Notes under the pieces: generated by a model | Told to the model about the DNA's origin: nothing | What the model saw: only the letters and a program-made list of their open reading frames with translations | Database searches by the model: none | Shown here: positions 15,431-18,621 of the stretch, piece by piece | How positions within the stretch are numbered: the first letter of the stretch is position 1 | Layout: each line of letters starts with the position of its first letter | NCBI GenBank assembly: GCA_902474645.1 | Contig: CABRWN010000022.1 | Span: 1-18,621, forward strand | Length of the DNA stretch: 18,621 nucleotides | Reading direction: 5' to 3' | Origin: an uncultured Collinsella sp. | GTDB taxonomy: Bacteria; Actinomycetota; Coriobacteriia; Coriobacteriales; Coriobacteriaceae | Translations under genes and position numbers: made by a program

Positions 15431-15438
15431 GTTTAAAC
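15431..15438. promoter_or_regulatory. GTTTAAAC operator candidate near the PTS-HAD gene
   Basis: CATTGTTTAAACG carries the same palindrome 43 bases upstream of the PTS-HAD start. A -10-like TACAAT (15416-15421) precedes it by nine bases, so the site would lie near the transcription start and a bound repressor would block initiation. The -35 is not clear. Nothing else was recognised in the 229-base divergent gap. Confidence 0.45.
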
Positions 15439-15481
15439 GTTTCCCCACGCGCAACGCGCCTCGATATTCGGAAGGCAGAAC

Positions 15482-17932
15482 ATGCTGCAAAAAATCCAAC
15501 GCTTTGGCGGGGCAATGTTCGCTCCCGCCATGCTGTTTTCTATATCAGGCCTCATGGTCGGCGTCTCCGCTCTCGCAACGACTGCGGACATCGTCGGCGA
15601 TCTCGCCGTATACGGAACCCCTTGGTACGTTTTTTGGACCATCATCCAGCGCGGCTCGTGGACGGTCTTTAAACGCCTCCCGCTCCTTTTTGCCGTAGCG
15701 CTGCCCATCGGTCTTGCCCAAAAGCAACCGGCACGCTGCTGCCTCGAGGCACTCGTGGCCTATTTTGCCTATTGCTTCTTTTTGAGCGAGATCATTAAGC
15801 TGAGCGGAGACAACCTTGGGCTTAAGTACCCGTCATCTTTGACCCCCGCCAACGGTATCACCGTCATCGACGGCATCAAGACGCTCGACACCGGCATTAT
15901 CGGCCCGCTGGTGGTATCGGCAACCGTCGTCGCCATCCATGACCGCTTCTACGATGCCAAGGTTCCCGATTGGCTCGGCACCTTCTCGGGCTCCTCGCTG
16001 GTCTACCTCATCAGCTTTTTTGCCGTGTTTGCCCTTGCCGCTATCTCGGCCGCCATCGTGCCCTCCGTATACGCAATGACCGAAACGCTGCGCCATGCAC
16101 TTACGAGCGTCGGCCCCTTTGGCGTGGGCATCTTTGTGTTTTTGGAGCGAGCGCTCGAGCCCATGGGGCTGCACCACCTGCTCTACATGCCGATCTACTA
16201 CGACAACCTGGTCATTAACGACGGCATCTACGCCACGTGGAGCAGCTTGCTCCCCATCCTCTCCCATAGCACGCGCCCCCTTAATGAACTTGCGCCGTGG
16301 GCCGGTTTTACCGCCACCGGCTGGGTCAAGCTCTTTGGCCTTCCCGCCATCGCAGCCGCGTTCTACTCCACCGCAAAACCCGAGCGCCGCGCCGGCCTCA
16401 GGGTCATCCTTGTTCCCGCCATCATCGCCTCGGTGGTTTGCGGCGTTACCGAGCCACTGGAGTTTCTCTTTATGTTCACCCACCCCGGGCTCTTTTTTCT
16501 CTATGCCGTCTTATCGTCTTGCCTTGCCACAACCATGAATCTCTTTGGCATCGTCGGCATCTTCTCGGGCGGCCTCATGGAGATGGCAGCCTTCAACTTT
16601 ATTCCGCTCATGCGCACGCATGCCGGTGCCTATCTTTTGGCGCTCGGTATCGGCCTTGCCTTTAGCCTCATCTTTTTTGTTAGTTTTCGAGCACTCATCT
16701 TGGTCTATGACCTTAAGACGCCGGGCCGCGAGGATCATGTCGCCAATCGCGCGGCAATCGATCGTTTGACGGAAAGCGGCTTTGCCAAAGAGCAATCTCC
16801 CAATGACGAGGTCAATAGTCAATCCGATCAAGATCACGTCCTCGCTGAGCGGGTAATTCAGCTTTTAGGTGGCGTTGGCAATATCGTGGGCGCAACCAAC
16901 TGCGCCACGCGCCTGCGCGTCGAAGTCGCAGACCCTTCTATCGTTGCAGATAACGCGTCGTTTGTCGCGGTGGGCGCCAAAAGCCTCATCATTACGGGCA
17001 AGACCGCCCAGGTGATCATCGGCATCTCCGTTCCCCGCGTTAAAGAGCATTTTGACCAGATCATGGGCCTCGAGCCGGGATTTGTGCCCACCACCTCGGC
17101 CTCCCCTGCCGCCAGCGCAGCCCATAAGCGCAGCGATATCTGCTTCTTCGATATCGACGGAACGCTCGCCTGGCAAGACCTTCGAGCGGCACAAGAGCTT
17201 CCCGAGAGCGAGCGTGACCTGTCCCCCTATCCCAACGAGGCGGTCTCGCAGGCCATCCGCGATTTCGTTGCAAATGGCAACATGGCCTTTATCTGCACAG
17301 GGCGCACCCTCAGCTGCATCCACCCCAAACTTCTTGAGCTGCCCTGGACCGGCATCGTCTGTCTTGCGGGCGGTTACGCCGAGATCAACGGACACGCAAT
17401 TCGCGATCTGTCGATGACGCCCAGTATGCTGCAGCGTCTTGCCCCCTACCTTGAGCAATCGGGCGAGGTCATCCGCTTCGAGGGCCTCAACGGCGTCGTG
17501 CGCATGAGTGCCGATGCCCCCGATGCTCCCGGATACGCGCGCACCCTGGGCGACGCAGTCACGCAGCTGCAACATTACAGTGTCTACAAGATCTTGATGT
17601 CTACATCGCTCGCCAACCACATCGCTCAAGATAAGGCACTTGAGCCGCTGCTGTGCTTTAACGAGCTCGAACTCGAGGTAACCGAAATCTCGCCCCGCGA
17701 ATGCACGAAGCGCGGGGGTATCCAGTCTGTACTCGACGCCCTCGACCCCCACCACGGAACCGTATACGGCATCGGCGACGCCAGCAATGACGTCTCGCTG
17801 ATGAACGCCGTCGATGTCGGCATTGCGATGGGCAACGCACCAGACTATCTCAAAAAGCGCGCCGACTACATCACCGACTCGGTCGACAAAGATGGCGTCG
17901 TCAAGGCGCTCGAGCACTTTAGGCTTATATAA
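15482..17932 (+). CDS. PTS glucose/maltose-family EIIC-EIIB fused to a Cof-type HAD phosphatase
   Basis: The 816-residue protein has three parts. Residues 1 to about 410 are a multi-pass EIIC channel resembling E. coli MalX; the essential motif GVTEPLEFLF has E324, and LKTPGRED ends the domain. Residues about 450-530 are EIIB, with phosphocysteine C474 in TNCATRLR. After a Pro/Ala/Ser linker, residues about 550-816 are a complete HAD hydrolase of the Cof/IIB type: D557 and D559 in FFDIDGT, T606 in CTGRT, K743 in CTKRGG, and D766/D770 in GDASND. EIIA is absent and must be supplied in trans. The expected reaction is import of a sugar with phosphorylation; the HAD part could then dephosphorylate that or another phosphosugar. 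GGAAGG lies six bases before the ATG. It diverges from a TreR-like regulator. Maltose, trehalose or glucose are candidate substrates; all are inference. Confidence 0.88.
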   Translation: MLQKIQRFGGAMFAPAMLFSISGLMVGVSALATTADIVGDLAVYGTPWYVFWTIIQRGSWTVFKRLPLLFAVALPIGLAQKQPARCCLEALVAYFAYCFFLSEIIKLSGDNLGLKYPSSLTPANGITVIDGIKTLDTGIIGPLVVSATVVAIHDRFYDAKVPDWLGTFSGSSLVYLISFFAVFALAAISAAIVPSVYAMTETLRHALTSVGPFGVGIFVFLERALEPMGLHHLLYMPIYYDNLVINDGIYATWSSLLPILSHSTRPLNELAPWAGFTATGWVKLFGLPAIAAAFYSTAKPERRAGLRVILVPAIIASVVCGVTEPLEFLFMFTHPGLFFLYAVLSSCLATTMNLFGIVGIFSGGLMEMAAFNFIPLMRTHAGAYLLALGIGLAFSLIFFVSFRALILVYDLKTPGREDHVANRAAIDRLTESGFAKEQSPNDEVNSQSDQDHVLAERVIQLLGGVGNIVGATNCATRLRVEVADPSIVADNASFVAVGAKSLIITGKTAQVIIGISVPRVKEHFDQIMGLEPGFVPTTSASPAASAAHKRSDICFFDIDGTLAWQDLRAAQELPESERDLSPYPNEAVSQAIRDFVANGNMAFICTGRTLSCIHPKLLELPWTGIVCLAGGYAEINGHAIRDLSMTPSMLQRLAPYLEQSGEVIRFEGLNGVVRMSADAPDAPGYARTLGDAVTQLQHYSVYKILMSTSLANHIAQDKALEPLLCFNELELEVTEISPRECTKRGGIQSVLDALDPHHGTVYGIGDASNDVSLMNAVDVGIAMGNAPDYLKKRADYITDSVDKDGVVKALEHFRLI

Positions 17933-18045
17933 GCAGCCGGCACGCGCACGCGTCCCGTTTCCCCAAATCGCCAAAACAGACGCGCCGGCAACTCCAATGT
18001 GGCAATATGGTATCTGCACACCGCAACGATGCAAACTAAGAAAGA

Positions 18046-18621
18046 ATGCGAGAACCCGTGTCCAGTCCGTTTACCAGCTTTTTAGCCCAGCACTTTGACC
18101 AGATCAACGACTATCTGGCCACGTTCTTTGACGGACAGGCGACCTCTGCCGATATCGAGCGCTACCTGTATACCCCGCTCTCGGCTTTTACGGCCAACGC
18201 CGGCAAGCGCCACCGCCCGCTTATCTGCATGCTCGCCGCAACCGCAGTGGGCGGTAACTTTGAGAGCGCCCGCAGCGCGGCGGCAGCTATCGAGCACTTT
18301 CAGTCGGGAGCGCTTATCCATGACGACATAGCCGACAACGGCCAGCTGCGTCGCGGCAAGCCTTGCATGCACCTTACCGAGGGCACGGGCCTTGCCATCA
18401 ACTGCGGCGATCTGGCGCTCACCATGGTCACCAAGACGGTTCTCGACGACCCTACGCTGGAGTCCGACGTGAAGCTGCGCGTGCTCCACGAGCTTACCGA
18501 GATGATCGTCCGCACCATCGAGGGTCAAGCACTCGACCTGGGTTGGGTCCGCGATGGGCGCTTTGACATCTCGGTCGACGATTATCTGGACATGGCGACG
18601 CACAAGACCGCGTACTACAGC
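18046..18621 (+). CDS. Polyprenyl diphosphate synthase, N-terminal 192 residues (3' end beyond window)
   Basis: This enzyme family condenses isopentenyl diphosphate with allylic diphosphates to make isoprenoid chains for quinones or lipid carriers. Visible motifs are GKRHRP (residues 53-58), the first aspartate-rich motif as HDDIAD (D93, D94, D97) followed by NGQLRRGKPCMHL, then INCGDLAL, GQALDLGW and KTAYYS at the window edge. The second Asp-rich motif lies beyond the window. The ATG at 18046 is in frame with a GTG at 18058; both have weak ribosome sites (AAGAAAG before the ATG), so the start is uncertain by four residues. Chain length cannot be told. The 113-base gap after the PTS-HAD gene holds a weak GCCGGC inverted repeat (17936-17941 and 17984-17989) but no clear terminator or promoter, and the gene has no obvious functional link to the sugar genes. 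Confidence 0.9.
   Translation, partial: MREPVSSPFTSFLAQHFDQINDYLATFFDGQATSADIERYLYTPLSAFTANAGKRHRPLICMLAATAVGGNFESARSAAAAIEHFQSGALIHDDIADNGQLRRGKPCMHLTEGTGLAINCGDLALTMVTKTVLDDPTLESDVKLRVLHELTEMIVRTIEGQALDLGWVRDGRFDISVDDYLDMATHKTAYYS

Overview
The window looks like a chromosomal stretch from a gut actinobacterium of the class Coriobacteriia, most likely Collinsella or a close relative. The grounds are the high-GC coding sequence, strong GGAGG-type ribosome binding sites, the dense mixture of ABC and PTS sugar uptake, GntR/HutC regulators and the codon style. The genus is an inference from general character; no rRNA or marker gene is present to prove it. Almost everything concerns uptake and phosphorolytic breakdown of glucose polymers, plus sugar activation.

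Layout, left to right. (1) The 5' part of a ROK glucokinase gene on the minus strand (1-542, cut by the window edge) diverges from a GntR/HutC regulator (825-1544) followed by a class I mannose-6-phosphate isomerase, manA (1619-2551). (2) A hairpin-rich gap (2552-2835) separates manA from a convergent secreted coiled-coil/Cys-His cell-wall hydrolase with a Tat-like signal (2836-4032, minus). (3) galE (4299-5360), malQ 4-alpha-glucanotransferase (5583-7088) and glgP glucan phosphorylase (7217-9484) run on the plus strand. (4) A gap of about 375 bp contains two tandem 55-bp palindromic repeats between two convergent terminators. (5) A minus-strand operon (14226 down to 9861) encodes a maltodextrin-type ABC importer: Tat-type lipoprotein binding protein, two permeases and an MsmX/MalK-like ATPase, with strong hairpins inside two intercistronic gaps. 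(6) A TreR-like GntR regulator (14533-15252, minus) diverges from an unusual 816-residue protein in which a glucose/maltose-family PTS EIIC-EIIB is fused to a Cof-type HAD phosphatase domain (15482-17932). (7) The window ends inside a polyprenyl diphosphate synthase gene (18046 onward).

How it may work together: the ABC system imports maltodextrins; MalQ and GlgP turn them into glucose and glucose-1-phosphate; the ROK kinase phosphorylates the glucose; GalE and ManA serve sugar-nucleotide and hexose-phosphate metabolism. The PTS-HAD fusion would import a sugar as its phosphate and could dephosphorylate it in the same polypeptide. A short palindrome, GTTTAAAC, occurs in front of the glucokinase, malQ, and in the TreR-like/PTS-HAD divergent region, and a close variant sits in front of the ABC operon. 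This suggests a single local regulon, plausibly run by the TreR-like regulator.

Most noteworthy: the EIICB-HAD fusion; the shared GTTTAAAC-type operator; the nested, perfectly complementary arms of the tandem 55-bp repeats; and the structured region downstream of manA. All functional statements rest on motif reading and memory of families; no searches were run.
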